A DNA stretch of 64,000 bases from Micromonospora solifontis (GCF_003725545.1 NZ_RJLN01000004.1:1-64000), one strand, 5' to 3'. Positions 8,363 through 16,970 are shown, counted from the stretch's first letter. Program-made: numbers and translations. The notes: a model not told the origin generated them from the sequence alone.

Positions 8363-9610
8363 TCAGGCGAACACGGGTTGCGGGTGGGTGTCGGTGTCGG
8401 GCGCGGGTGGCCGGCCGAGGGCGGGGTCGGCCGCGCCCCGGGCGGCGTGCCGGGCCAGCAGCACCCAGTTCGTGACGGCGAGGGCGCCGAGTAGCAGGGT
8501 GAAGCCGACCAGCGAGGTGAGCATCAGGCCGGAGCCGACCGGCGAGACGGCCCGGTCGACGGGGAGCAGGCCGTACACCGCCCAGGGCTGGCGGCCGACC
8601 TCCCGGGCGATCCAGCCGAGGATCACCGCGACGAAGGGGAACGGCAGGGCGAGCAGCACCACCCAGAGCGGGAAGCGGAGCCGGATCAGCCAGTCCCGCC
8701 AGAGCAGCGGCACGATCAGCAGGCCGAAGAAGAGGCCGAAGCCGATGAGGATCATGAAGCCGAGGCCGACGTTGGACAGGGTCGGCGGGACGTAGTCGCC
8801 GGGACCGAACTTCGCCGTCCACTCGGCGACCAGCGCGTCCCGGTCCGGCCCGCCGCCGAACTTCGTCGGCTGCACCTGACCGACCGGGCCGAACTGGGCG
8901 AAGCCGAAGCCGATCAGGAGGACCACCGCGGCCGCCGTGGTGAGCAGGCCTATCCGCAGGGACTTGCGGAACAGCGCGAAGTCCGGGGTACGCCGGATCA
9001 GGTGGAAGGCGCTCACCGCCGACATCAGCATCCCGCCGGTGACCAGGCTGGCCGCCACCACGTGACCGAAGGCGAAGCCGAGCGTGGGGTTGGTGAGCAG
9101 CGCCCCGAAGTCGGTGAGGTGGGCGACGCCGTCGCGGATCTCGTACCCGACCGGGTGCTGCAGCCAGGCGTTGCCGACCAGCACCCAGAACGCCGAGGCG
9201 TACGCGGTGAGCGCGACGCCCCACAGCAGGGCGAGGTGGACGCCCCGGCGCAGCCGGTGCCAGCCGAAGATCCACATGCCGAGGAAGGTGGACTCCAGCA
9301 CGAAGGCGACCAGCGTCTCGACGGCCAGCGGCGCGCCGAAGACGTTGCCGACGTAGCGCGACAGGCCGCTCCAGTTCAGCCCGAACTGGAACTCCATCAC
9401 CAGGCCGGTGGCGATGCCGAGCACGTAGTTGATCACGTAGAGCTGGCCCCAGAAGCGGGTCAGCCGCTCGTACACCGGCTTGCCGGTGACGAAGCCGGCG
9501 GTCTGCACCCCGACCAGCAGGGTGACCAGCCCGAGGGTGACCGCCACGAACAGGAAGTGGATCGACGTGGTGGCGGCGAACTGAAGGCGGGCGAGGAACA
9601 GGGTGTCCAT
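8363..9610 (-). CDS. cydA: CydA: cytochrome bd oxidase subunit I
   Basis: A 415-residue heme-bearing subunit. The conserved N-terminus has His18 in ATTSIHFLF, the heme b595/d ligand position. GHVVAAS carries the second His, GRQPWAVYGLLP is the quinol-binding-side signature, and the Q loop is short, as in CIO-type or actinobacterial enzymes. It oxidises menaquinol and reduces oxygen to water without pumping protons. The start is ATG 9610 with GGGAG nine bases upstream; the in-frame ATG at 9625 is less well placed. It is the first gene of cydABDC, and the upstream region carries a tandem 15-bp repeat that may be a regulator site. Confidence 0.95.
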   Translation of the reverse strand: MDTLFLARLQFAATTSIHFLFVAVTLGLVTLLVGVQTAGFVTGKPVYERLTRFWGQLYVINYVLGIATGLVMEFQFGLNWSGLSRYVGNVFGAPLAVETLVAFVLESTFLGMWIFGWHRLRRGVHLALLWGVALTAYASAFWVLVGNAWLQHPVGYEIRDGVAHLTDFGALLTNPTLGFAFGHVVAASLVTGGMLMSAVSAFHLIRRTPDFALFRKSLRIGLLTTAAAVVLLIGFGFAQFGPVGQVQPTKFGGGPDRDALVAEWTAKFGPGDYVPPTLSNVGLGFMILIGFGLFFGLLIVPLLWRDWLIRLRFPLWVVLLALPFPFVAVILGWIAREVGRQPWAVYGLLPVDRAVSPVGSGLMLTSLVGFTLLLGALAVTNWVLLARHAARGAADPALGRPPAPDTDTHPQPVFA

Positions 9611-9640
9611 GGCCGTGGCTCCCATGGGTCGGCTCGCTTG

Positions 9641-9670
9641 ACGTAGCGAGCCTACACGTAGAGCGCCTAC
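9641..9670. promoter_or_regulatory. Tandem 15-bp repeat upstream of cydA (candidate operator)
   Basis: ACGTAGCGAGCCTAC is followed immediately by ACGTAGAGCGCCTAC, giving alternating GTAG and CTAC words (GTAG-N5-CTAC twice, CTAC-N2-GTAG at the junction). It lies 31-60 bases upstream of the cydA start and just beyond the M56 gene end. A BlaI-type repressor gene whose own upstream region carries CTAC-N5-GTAG is in the same cluster, so BlaI binding is plausible but unproven. Confidence 0.5.
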
Positions 9671-9699
9671 TTATAGCGCCTTAGGGGTCAGGATCGGGG

Positions 9700-10605
9700 T
9701 CAGCTCAAGAAGAGCGAGATCGGCAGGGCGACCAGGGTGGTCGCCACCGCCAGCGCGGTGCCGCCGAGCAGCCGGGGCGGCCGGTCGGCGACCAACAGCC
9801 GCTGCACCCGTACGTCGAGGTCGCGGTCGCCGACGCCGAGAGCGCCGGCGGGGGTGACCCGGTGACCGGCGGCGGCGAACCGGCGCAGCGCCCCGGCCAG
9901 CGGCGCCTCGGCGTGCAGCTCCCGGGCCTTGTCGTCGGCGCGCATCTCGACCAGCAGCGCGACCTGCTCGTGCGCGTCCCGGACCCAGCCGAACCAGGGC
10001 AGTGCCCGGCACAGCGCGGTGAACGGCAGCAGCACCAGGTCGTGCCGTTCCTGGGCGTGCGTCCGCTCGTGGGTGAGCACGGCCGCCAGCTCGGCGCGGT
10101 CCAGCAGGCTCAGCGTGCCGGCGCTCACCACCACCCGGGGCCGCACCCCCGGCAGGCAGTACGCCGCCGCGCTCGGGTGGTCGAGCACCAGCGCGCCGGG
10201 GACGGTCGGATCGCGGCGGGCGACCAGGCTGAGCAGCTCCCGGTGCCGGCGCTGGGCCCGCACCGTGCCGTGGATGCTGCGCACGGTCGTGGTGAGCAGC
10301 ACCGCCCCGATCCCGAAGCCGATCCCGACCAGCCCCAGGTGCGCCGCGCCCACCCCGGCCGGCAGGGTGCCGTGGGCCAGGTCCTCGGCGAGGGCGAGCA
10401 GGGCGCTCCCGGTCGGCCGGTCGTACGCGGCCAGCCCGACCGCCATCGGCAGGCCCATCGCGGAGAGGCCGAGCGCCAGCCCCACCGCCTGCCAGCACAG
10501 GATGGCCACCCGGGGCGCCCGCCAGGTCCACTTCGAGACGGTGAGGACCTGCGCGGTCAGCCAGCAGGCCAGGATGGTCGCGGCGAAGTGCACGGCGTAC
10601 GCCAC
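9700..10605 (-). CDS. M56-family (BlaR1-like) membrane metallopeptidase
   Basis: A 301-residue protein with four predicted membrane segments and the zinc motif HERTH at residues 179-183, preceded by LDRAELAAVLT as in M56 sensors. It has no extracellular penicillin-binding domain, so the signal is not obviously a beta-lactam. In characterised systems M56 proteases cut their cognate BlaI/MecI repressor, and the BlaI gene is immediately upstream. The start is GTG 10605, 8 bases after the blaI stop and behind TAGGG; ATG 10650, inside blaI, is the alternative. Its position next to cydABDC suggests control of respiration, which is inference. Confidence 0.85.
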   Translation of the reverse strand: MAYAVHFAATILACWLTAQVLTVSKWTWRAPRVAILCWQAVGLALGLSAMGLPMAVGLAAYDRPTGSALLALAEDLAHGTLPAGVGAAHLGLVGIGFGIGAVLLTTTVRSIHGTVRAQRRHRELLSLVARRDPTVPGALVLDHPSAAAYCLPGVRPRVVVSAGTLSLLDRAELAAVLTHERTHAQERHDLVLLPFTALCRALPWFGWVRDAHEQVALLVEMRADDKARELHAEAPLAGALRRFAAAGHRVTPAGALGVGDRDLDVRVQRLLVADRPPRLLGGTALAVATTLVALPISLFLS

Positions 10606-10615
10606 GGCGGCCGCC

Positions 10616-11044
10616 CTACCGGTCCGTCGCCTCGTCGAGCGCCGGGCCACCCGCCCGCGGGTCGTCGACCCGGTCGGTCAGGCCCGCCTCGGCGCCGAGC
10701 GCGGCGCGCAGCACCTCCGCCTCGGTGCCGGTCACCGAGCGGGCGAAGCGCACCAGCACGGCGTCCCGGCTGCCGCCGAGGTCGAGGGCGTCGAGCATGA
10801 GCTGGGCGATGTGCGCCTCGCGGGTGGCCGCCGGCCGGTAACGCCAGGCCCGCCCCTCCCGCTCGCGCTGCACCATGCCCTTGCCGGCCAGCCGGTCGAG
10901 CACGGTCATCACCGTCGTGTACGCCAGCTCGCGCCCGTCCAGGGCGTCCGCGACCTCGCGTACGGTCACCCCGTCGGACGTGGCGGGGACCGAGTCCCAC
11001 AGCACGTCCATCACCGCACGTTCGAGATCACCGAGCCGAGTCAC
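10616..11044 (-). CDS. BlaI/MecI-family repressor
   Basis: A 142-residue winged-helix protein. GDLERAVMDVLWD (residues 5-17), REVADALDGRELAYTTVMTVLDRLAGKGMV with the recognition helix near residues 40-50, and WRYRPAATREAHIAQLMLD are family hallmarks, and a C-terminal helix serves for dimerisation. It is probably the repressor of its own operon and possibly of cydABDC. A mycobacterial BlaI homologue is known to regulate respiratory genes, which makes the link to cytochrome bd reasonable. A CTAC-N5-GTAG inverted repeat precedes the gene. The acidic C-terminal tail is unusual and may be the cleavage-sensitive end. Confidence 0.92.
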   Translation of the reverse strand: MTRLGDLERAVMDVLWDSVPATSDGVTVREVADALDGRELAYTTVMTVLDRLAGKGMVQREREGRAWRYRPAATREAHIAQLMLDALDLGGSRDAVLVRFARSVTGTEAEVLRAALGAEAGLTDRVDDPRAGGPALDEATDR

Positions 11045-11053
11045 CCTCGAATC

Positions 11054-11069
11054 CTACCCCCCGTAGTAG
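11054..11069. promoter_or_regulatory. Candidate BlaI autoregulatory operator
   Basis: CTAC CCCCC GTAG with a trailing TAG gives a GTAGTA half-site of the type bound by BlaI/MecI proteins. It sits about 10 bases upstream of the blaI ATG, where a bound repressor would block transcription. Confidence 0.45.
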
Positions 11070-11093
11070 ATCCACCCCACCAGCACCTCCGAC

Positions 11094-11112
11094 CGCCCTT
11101 CCGCGGAGGGCG
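11094..11112. terminator. Hairpin after the truncated aldehyde dehydrogenase gene
   Basis: CGCCCT and AGGGCG arms separated by 7 bases, followed on the minus strand by no clear U tract. It lies downstream of the deoC-aldehyde dehydrogenase operon. Weak. Confidence 0.3.
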
Positions 11113-11126
11113 TATCTTGGAGGGGG

Positions 11127-11951
11127 TCAGACGCCCTTGGGGTGCCAGACCGTCTTCGTCTCCAGCAGGACCGTCATCCGGGTCACGCCCGGGTCGGCGT
11201 ACCAGTCGTGGTCGGCCGGGGCCGGGCGGAGCACCCGCTTCAGGTTCTCCGCCGCCTTGACCTCCAGCTCCGCCGCCAGCTCGGCGTCGGTCACCCCGGT
11301 GAGGTCGATCGCGTTGACGTCCATGTGCGCGGCCAGCGTCGGCACCGTCTCCGTCAGCTTGCCGGTGAGGATGTTGACCACCCCGCCCGGCAGGTCGGAG
11401 GTGGCCAGCACCTCGGCCAGCGTCACGGCGGCCAGCGGCGCGGCCGGGGAGGCCGCCACCACCACGGTGTTGCCGGTGACGATCGCCGGGGCGATCACGC
11501 TGACTAGGCCGAGCAGCGCCGGGGCCGCGGGGGCCACCACGGCCACCACGCCGGTCGGCTCGGGCGCCGACAGGTTGAAGTACGGGCCGGCCACCGGGTT
11601 CGCCCCGCCGTACACCTGGGGGAGCTTGTCGGACCAGCCGGCGTACCAGACCCAGCGGTCGATCGCGGCGTCGACCTCGTCGGCGGACACGCCGAGCGCG
11701 ATGAACTGGTCGCGCCGGCCCTCCAGCATCTCGGCGACCCGGTAGAGGATCTGCCCCCGGTTGTACGCGGTCGCCCCGGCCCAGCCCTTCACGGCGGCCC
11801 GGGCGGCGACCACGGCGTCCCGCGCGTCCTTGCGGGAGGCCAGGGACACGTTGGAGTCCTGCACGATGTACGACCGTCCCGACTCGCTGCGCGGGAACTT
11901 CCCGCCGATGAAGAGCTTGTACGTCTTGCGTACCGCGACCCGCTCAGACAT
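11127..11951 (-). CDS. Half-length aldehyde dehydrogenase-like protein without catalytic residues
   Basis: A 274-residue protein aligning with the N-terminal coenzyme-binding half of aldehyde dehydrogenases (KLFIGGKFPRSESG, WVWYAGWSDKLPQ, TGVVAVVAPAAPALLGL, GNTVVVAASPAAPLAAV, LPGGVVNILTG). It stops around the point where the catalytic Glu and Cys would occur: there is no ELGGK, no FNQGQxC, and the APWNFP motif is replaced by APAAPA. The same shortened form beside a full aldehyde dehydrogenase and deoC is something I recall from other actinobacteria, which argues for a conserved subunit rather than a decaying gene. It overlaps the upstream full-length gene by 8 bases, so co-translation and complex formation are likely. 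A structural or regulatory role is inferred. Confidence 0.8.
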   Translation of the reverse strand: MSERVAVRKTYKLFIGGKFPRSESGRSYIVQDSNVSLASRKDARDAVVAARAAVKGWAGATAYNRGQILYRVAEMLEGRRDQFIALGVSADEVDAAIDRWVWYAGWSDKLPQVYGGANPVAGPYFNLSAPEPTGVVAVVAPAAPALLGLVSVIAPAIVTGNTVVVAASPAAPLAAVTLAEVLATSDLPGGVVNILTGKLTETVPTLAAHMDVNAIDLTGVTDAELAAELEVKAAENLKRVLRPAPADHDWYADPGVTRMTVLLETKTVWHPKGV

Positions 11952-13374
11952 TGAGGTACGCCTCCAGCCCGTGCCGGCCGCCCTCGCGGCCGTAGCCCGA
12001 CTCCTTGTAGCCGCCGAACGGCGAGGTGGGGTCGAACTTGTTGAACGTGTTGGCCCAGACCACGCCGGCGCGGAGCCGGTCGGCCACCCACAGGATCCGG
12101 GAGCCCTTGTCGGTCCAGATCCCGGCCGACAGCCCGTACGGCGTGTTGTTGGCCTTCTCCACGGCCTCGGCCGGGGTGCGGAAGGTCAGCACGGACAGCA
12201 CCGGGCCGAAGATCTCCTCGCGGGCGATCCGGTGCGCCTGGGTGACCCCGGTGAAGATGGTCGGCGCGAACCAGAAGCCCCGATCCGGCAGCTCGCACGG
12301 CGGCGACCAGCGCTCCGCGCCCTCGGCCGAGCCGGCATCGGACAGCTCCCGGATCCGGGCCAGCTGCTCGGCCGAGTTGATCGCGCCGATGTCGGTGTTC
12401 TTGTCCAGCGGGTCGCCGACCCGGAGCTGGGCCATCCGGCGCTTGAGCGACTCCAGCACCCGGTCGGCCACCGACTCCTGGACCAGCAGCCGCGAACCGG
12501 CGCAGCAGACGTGCCCCTGGTTGAAGAAGATGCCGTTGACGATGCCCTCGACGGCCTGGTCGATCGGGGCGTCGTCGAAGACGATGTTCGCGGCCTTGCC
12601 GCCCAGCTCCAGGGTGAGCTTCTTGCGGGTGCCGGCGACCGAGCGGGCGATGGCCCGGCCGACCTCGGTGGAGCCGGTGAACGCGACCTTGTCCACGCCC
12701 GGGTGCTCGACCAGCGCCCGGCCGGTGTCGCCGGCGCCGGTGACGATGTTGACCACGCCGGCCGGCAGGTCGGCCTGCTGGCAGATCTCGGCGAAGAGCA
12801 GCGCGGTCAGCGGGGTGGTCTCGGCCGGCTTGAGCACCACCGTGTTGCCCGCGGCCAGCGCCGGGGCGATCTTCCAGGCCAGCATGAGCAGCGGGAAGTT
12901 CCACGGGATGACCTGCGCCGCGACGCCGAGCGGGCGCGGATTGCCGCCGAAGCCGGCGTGCTCCAGCTTGTCGGCCCAGCCGGCGTAGTAGAAGAAGTGC
13001 GCGGCGACCAGGGGCAGGTCGACGTCCCGGGACTCCTTGATCGGCTTGCCGTTGTCCAGGGACTCCAGCACGGCCAGCTCGCGGGACCGCTCCTGGATCA
13101 GCCGGGCGATCCGGAACAGGTACTTGGCCCGGTCGCGGCCCGGCATCGGACCCCAGACCTTCTCGTACGCCTGCCGGGCGGCGCGGACCGCGCGGTCCAC
13201 GTCCTCGCTGCCGGCCTCGGCGATCTCGGCGAGCACCTCCTCGGAGGCCGGGTTGATCGACTTGAAGCTGCCGCCGTCGACCGGGTCGACGAACTTGCCG
13301 TCGACGAAGAGCCCGTACGAGGGCTTGATGTCCACCACCGAGCGCGACTCGGGGGCGGGGGCGTATTCGAACAT
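11944..13374 (-). CDS. NAD(P)-dependent aldehyde dehydrogenase
   Basis: A 476-residue enzyme with all family motifs: PWNFPLLML (residues 158-166), cofactor loop FTGSTEVGR, catalytic Glu256 in LELGGKAANIVF, and nucleophile Cys290 in FFNQGHVCCAGSR. It oxidises an aldehyde to the acid with NAD(P). Sitting 5 bases after deoC, its natural substrate is probably the acetaldehyde released from deoxyribose-5-phosphate (inference from operon context). The shortened paralogue follows with an overlap. Nothing looks disrupted. Confidence 0.92.
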   Translation of the reverse strand: MFEYAPAPESRSVVDIKPSYGLFVDGKFVDPVDGGSFKSINPASEEVLAEIAEAGSEDVDRAVRAARQAYEKVWGPMPGRDRAKYLFRIARLIQERSRELAVLESLDNGKPIKESRDVDLPLVAAHFFYYAGWADKLEHAGFGGNPRPLGVAAQVIPWNFPLLMLAWKIAPALAAGNTVVLKPAETTPLTALLFAEICQQADLPAGVVNIVTGAGDTGRALVEHPGVDKVAFTGSTEVGRAIARSVAGTRKKLTLELGGKAANIVFDDAPIDQAVEGIVNGIFFNQGHVCCAGSRLLVQESVADRVLESLKRRMAQLRVGDPLDKNTDIGAINSAEQLARIRELSDAGSAEGAERWSPPCELPDRGFWFAPTIFTGVTQAHRIAREEIFGPVLSVLTFRTPAEAVEKANNTPYGLSAGIWTDKGSRILWVADRLRAGVVWANTFNKFDPTSPFGGYKESGYGREGGRHGLEAYLNV

Positions 13375-13379
13375 CGCGC

Positions 13380-14339
13380 TCAGTCCAGGGTGAAGTAGTC
13401 GGGGCCGGCGTAGACGCCGGTCGTCAGCTTGGTGCGCTGCATCAGCAGGTCGTTCAGCAGGCTGGACGCGCCGAACCGGAACCAGTCCGGGTCCAGCCAG
13501 TCCGCGCCGACGGTCTCGTTGACCATGACCAGGTACTTGATCGCGTCCTTGGTGGTCTTGATGCCGCCGGCCGGCTTCACGCCGACCTGCCGTCCGGTGG
13601 CGGCGCGGAAGTCGCGGACCGCCTCCAGCATCACCAGGGTCACCGGCGGGGTGGCCGCGACCGGCACCTTGCCGGTGGAGGTCTTGATGAAGTCACCGCC
13701 GGCCAGCATGGCCAGCCAGGAGGCCCGGCGCACGTTGTCGTAGGTGGCCAGCTCGCCGGTCTCCAGGATCACCTTGAGGTGCGCGTCGCCGCAGGCCTCC
13801 TTGGTGGCCACGATCTCGTCGTAGACCTCCTGGTACCGGCCGGCCAGGAAGGCACCCCGGTTGATCACCATGTCGATCTCGTCGGCGCCGGCCTCGACCG
13901 CGGCCCGGGTGTCGGCGAGCTTGACGTCGAGGGGGGCCTGGCCGGACGGGAAGGCGGTCGCCACGCTGGCCAGGTGGACGCCGGACCCGCGGAGCACCTC
14001 GGCCACGTACGGGACCATCGCGGGGTAGACGCAGACCGCGCCGACGTGCGGGCAGCTCGGGTCGGCCGGGTCGGGGCGCAGCGCCTTGGTGGCGAGCGCG
14101 CGTACCTTGCCGGGGGTGTCGGCCCCTTCGAGGGTGGTCAGGTCGACCATCCGGATCGCCAGGTCGATGGCCTGGGCCTTGGCCGTGGTCTTGATGGAGC
14201 GGGTGCCGAGCTGTGCCGCCCGCTGCTCCGCGCCGACCTGGTCCACGCCGGGCAGGCCGTGCAGGAAGGTCCGCAGAGCGGTCTCGGATCGTCCCAGCTC
14301 GGAGAGGTCCGACCGGGCCGACGTCGCTGTCGCCGTCAT
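13380..14339 (-). CDS. deoC: Deoxyribose-phosphate aldolase
   Basis: A 319-residue DeoC of the longer actinobacterial/eukaryotic type. HLKVILETGEL, the Schiff-base lysine loop FIKTSTGKV and GVKPAGGIKT are present, as is EIDMVINRGAFLAG. It splits 2-deoxyribose-5-phosphate into glyceraldehyde-3-phosphate and acetaldehyde in nucleoside catabolism. It heads an operon with two aldehyde dehydrogenase genes and is divergent from upp. The start ATG 14339 has GGAG only one base upstream; GTG 14357 is possible, and a leaderless start cannot be excluded. Confidence 0.94.
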   Translation of the reverse strand: MTATATSARSDLSELGRSETALRTFLHGLPGVDQVGAEQRAAQLGTRSIKTTAKAQAIDLAIRMVDLTTLEGADTPGKVRALATKALRPDPADPSCPHVGAVCVYPAMVPYVAEVLRGSGVHLASVATAFPSGQAPLDVKLADTRAAVEAGADEIDMVINRGAFLAGRYQEVYDEIVATKEACGDAHLKVILETGELATYDNVRRASWLAMLAGGDFIKTSTGKVPVAATPPVTLVMLEAVRDFRAATGRQVGVKPAGGIKTTKDAIKYLVMVNETVGADWLDPDWFRFGASSLLNDLLMQRTKLTTGVYAGPDYFTLD

Positions 14340-14461
14340 GCTCCGAATACTACGCACCCGCGCGTCGGGTGATCTTGGTCACGCAGGGGTGGACGCGGGC
14401 GTCACACGTGAGCGGCGTCGCTGGTCAGCCGGCACCCGCAGTGCGCCGGGCCGGCGGGCGG

Positions 14462-14476
14462 TAGGTTGAGCGATCG
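14462..14476 (+). promoter_or_regulatory. Leaderless promoter of upp
   Basis: TAGGTT (14462-14467) ends 8 bases before the GTG start codon of upp. No Shine-Dalgarno sequence is present. Confidence 0.45.
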
Positions 14477-15108
14477 TGGACGTACACGTCATTGACCACC
14501 CGCTCGCCCAGGCCCGGCTGACCGCCATGCGGGACGCCCGGACCGACTCGGCGACCTTCCGGGCCGCGCTGCACGAACTCACCACGATGCTGGTGTACGA
14601 GGCCGCGCGCTCGTTCCCGGTCGAGAAGTACCCGATCCAGACTCCGGTCACCGCCGCCGAGGGCACCCGGCTGGCGAACCCGCCGCTGCTGGTTCCGGTG
14701 CTGCGGGCCGGTCTGGGCATGGCCGACGCCGCGCTCGGCCTGCTGCCCGAGTCGTCGATGGGCTTCGTCGGCCTGGCCCGCGACGAGCAGACGTACGAGC
14801 CGCGCGCGTACATGGAGTCGCTGCCCCGGGACCTGAGCGGCCTGCCGGTGCTGGTGCTCGACCCGATGCTGGCCACCGGCGGCTCGCTGGAGCACTGCTG
14901 CCGGCTGCTCGCCGACCGCGGCTGCACCGACATCACGGTGCTGTGCGTGCTCGCCGCGCCCGTCGGCATCGAGCGGCTGGAGCGGAGCGGCCTGCCGCTG
15001 CGCCTGGTCACCGCGTCCATCGACGAGGGCCTCAACGACCGGATGTTCATCGTCCCCGGCCTCGGCGACGCCGGCGACCGTCAGTTCGGCGGCATGCCCC
15101 GCTTCTGA
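14476..15108 (+). CDS. upp: Uracil phosphoribosyltransferase
   Basis: A 210-residue enzyme converting uracil and PRPP to [17 protein letters not shown], the PRPP loop [16 protein letters not shown] (residues about 128-143) and the C-terminal [13 protein letters not shown] are diagnostic of Upp. It uses a GTG start and appears leaderless. Divergent deoC and the nearby phospho-sugar mutase make this a pyrimidine and deoxynucleoside salvage block. A strong hairpin follows. Confidence 0.97.
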   Translation: MDVHVIDHPLAQARLTAMRDARTDSATFRAALHELTTMLVYEAARSFPVEKYPIQTPVTAAEGTRLANPPLLVPVLRAGLGMADAALGLLPESSMGFVGLARDEQTYEPRAYMESLPRDLSGLPVLVLDPMLATGGSLEHCCRLLADRGCTDITVLCVLAAPVGIERLERSGLPLRLVTASIDEGLNDRMFIVPGLGDAGDRQFGGMPRF

Positions 15109-15124
15109 TCCTCCAGACGTGCCC

Positions 15125-15151
15125 ACCGCCCCGGCCCGTGGCCGGGGCGGT
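15125..15151 (+). terminator. Terminator hairpin after upp
   Basis: A perfect 12-bp stem (ACCGCCCCGGCC paired with GGCCGGGGCGGT) with a 3-base loop, 16 bases after the upp stop. There is no long U tract, as usual for actinobacterial terminators. Confidence 0.75.
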
Positions 15152-15252
15152 GCCGTTTCCGGACCCGTCCCGCGTCCGCCGGTAACGAACCGCCCCGCCC
15201 GCGACACATACCCGGTGTCCCTGTCAGGAACTCCGGTCGGGAGAGCGATCAG

Positions 15253-15792
15253 ATGAAACCCGAGGGTGAGCGGGGCGAGGCCTGGTTCACCAGCCTCTAC
15301 GCCGCGCACTACCCGGACATCGTCCGGTACGGCCTGCGGCGGCTGCCGGACGCCGACGCGGCCGCCGAGCTCGCCCAGGACGTCTTCGTCGTCGTCTGGC
15401 GGCGGCGCGGCGAGGTCCCCGAACACGCCCTCCCGTGGCTCTACGCCGTCGCCCGGCACACCGTGGCCAACCGGTGGCGGCACGGGCGCGCCGCGCCCGC
15501 CCTGCTTCCGCTCAGCGAGGCCGACCAGGTGCCGGCCGGTCCCGCCGGGCCCGACGCCCTGGCGCCGGTGCTCGACCTGCGCCGGGCGCTGCGCGCGCTG
15601 CCCGAGGCCGACCAGGAGATCCTCCGGCTGGTCGGGTGGGAGGACCTCAGCGTGGCGGACGCGGCCGCCGCGCTGGGCTGCACCCGGTCCGCCGCCGCGG
15701 TGCGGCTGTTCCGGGCCCGGCGACGACTCCGTTTCACGCTGGCCACCCGCCCGCCCCGCAACGACCCCCGGCCGGCGTCGGCCCATGTCTGA
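15253..15792 (+). CDS. ECF-type RNA polymerase sigma factor
   Basis: A 179-residue sigma-70 family protein. Region 2 is HYPDIVRYGLRRLPDADAAAELAQDVFVVVWRR followed by PWLYAVARHTVANRWR; region 4 is ALRALPEADQEILRLVGWEDLSVADAAAALGCTRSAAAVRLFRARRRL. It directs transcription of a small regulon. The next gene, 28 bases downstream, encodes a membrane-anchored protein of the CU044_5270 type that commonly accompanies such sigma factors and is a likely regulator. The start ATG 15253 has only a poor ribosome site (GAGAGCGATCAG). Confidence 0.93.
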   Translation: MKPEGERGEAWFTSLYAAHYPDIVRYGLRRLPDADAAAELAQDVFVVVWRRRGEVPEHALPWLYAVARHTVANRWRHGRAAPALLPLSEADQVPAGPAGPDALAPVLDLRRALRALPEADQEILRLVGWEDLSVADAAAALGCTRSAAAVRLFRARRRLRFTLATRPPRNDPRPASAHV

Positions 15793-15820
15793 GTGCCCGC
15801 TCACGTACGAAAGGAGCAGC

Positions 15821-16861
15821 ATGCACCCGCAGCAGCAGGTCCGGGACCTCCTGGGCCCGGCCGATCCGGCCCGTGGCGTGGACGTGCCGGCGGCGCCCCT
15901 CTCCGCGCACGACCTGATCCTCCGCGCCGAGAGCTCGGCGTCTTCCGCGGCGCTGCCGTCCCGTCGGCGGGCGAGCCGCCGGGCGGTCCTCGTCCGTGCG
16001 GCCGTCGCGGCGGCCGCGGTCGCGTCCGCCGGCCTGGTGCCGATCCTCCGGCGCGACCCGGCACCCACCCGACCGACGCAGCCGGCCGGCGGCGGGACCG
16101 TGCTCCAGCCGGTGGGCTACGAGATCGCCACCGACGGCGAACCGGCCGGCCCGCACCTGCGGGCGCTCGCCGGGCAGCTCACCGACGCGTCCTACGACCG
16201 CGACGGTGGCCGCTACGCCTACCAGCGGAGCAAGTCCTGGGGCGGCATGAGCGTGTTTTCGCCCGAAGGCTACGTGGCCAGCTACGTGGACGAGCGCCGC
16301 ACCTGGACGACAGCCGACGGGCGCCGGTGGTCCGACCGGACCGTGCTGGACATCGAGTTCCCCGACGAGGCGTCCCGGGACTACTGGACGAGGCAGACCC
16401 CCAGACCCGCCCCGTCGGGGTCCCGGCGCGCCGAAGGGCCCCGCGAGGAGCCCCGGGACCTGGCGCCCGGCCGGCGGCTGGCCTCCGGCCGGGCGGCGCT
16501 CGCCCGCCTGCTCGGGACCGACCGGCCGGCCGGTGACGTGGCCATGACGGTGTACGGCATCTACTCCGAGCACCTGGTCCCGCGGCGGACCCGCGCCGAC
16601 ATCCTCAGCATCCTGGCCGGCATCCGCGGCTTCGTGTGGCGGGGACGGGTCGTCGACCGGGCCGGCCGCGCCGGTGTCGGCGTCACCGCCGACCTCGTGC
16701 CGCCGGCGGGTGAGCGGCCCGAGCGGGCGCAGATGTTGCTGGTCTTCGACCCGGCCACCGGTGAGCTGCTCGCCCACGAGTACCTGGAGCTGGCCCCGCA
16801 GCACCGGGTGCTGCACTACGGACTGCTGCTCGAGGGCCGCCGCACCGACACGCTCGGCTGA
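15821..16861 (+). CDS. CU044_5270-family membrane protein, partner of sigma factor
   Basis: A 346-residue protein with a cytoplasmic N-terminus of about 50 residues, one membrane segment (about residues 55-75, VLVRAAVAAAAVASAGLVPIL) and a large extracytoplasmic domain including YAYQRSKSW, TYGIYSEHL-like VYGIYSEHLVPR and LVFDPATGELLAHEYL. This layout and the position directly behind a sigma gene fit the CU044_5270 family, thought to act like anti-sigma or sensor proteins, although no ZAS zinc motif is visible. The ATG has AAGGAG upstream at good spacing. Function as sigma regulator is inferred. Confidence 0.8.
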   Translation: MHPQQQVRDLLGPADPARGVDVPAAPLSAHDLILRAESSASSAALPSRRRASRRAVLVRAAVAAAAVASAGLVPILRRDPAPTRPTQPAGGGTVLQPVGYEIATDGEPAGPHLRALAGQLTDASYDRDGGRYAYQRSKSWGGMSVFSPEGYVASYVDERRTWTTADGRRWSDRTVLDIEFPDEASRDYWTRQTPRPAPSGSRRAEGPREEPRDLAPGRRLASGRAALARLLGTDRPAGDVAMTVYGIYSEHLVPRRTRADILSILAGIRGFVWRGRVVDRAGRAGVGVTADLVPPAGERPERAQMLLVFDPATGELLAHEYLELAPQHRVLHYGLLLEGRRTDTLG

Positions 16862-16955
16862 CGGTGACGCCGCGCGGGCGGGGCGCCTGTCCCGCCCGCG
16901 CCGCAGGTCGGCGCGTCATCGGTCGGGAGTTCGTGCGTGGGGTGCGCGCACCCGC

Positions 16956-16970
16956 TAGCGTCTGCGGCCA
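16956..16970 (+). promoter_or_regulatory. Leaderless promoter of GPP34 gene
   Basis: TAGCGT (16956-16961) ends 8 bases before the ATG, the same arrangement as at 2254. Confidence 0.5.

Noticed and set aside
11127..11951. Short aldehyde dehydrogenase as a simple pseudogene
   Set aside because: Clean start, normal codon use, an 8-base overlap with the upstream gene and a similar form recalled in other actinobacteria argue for a maintained gene.
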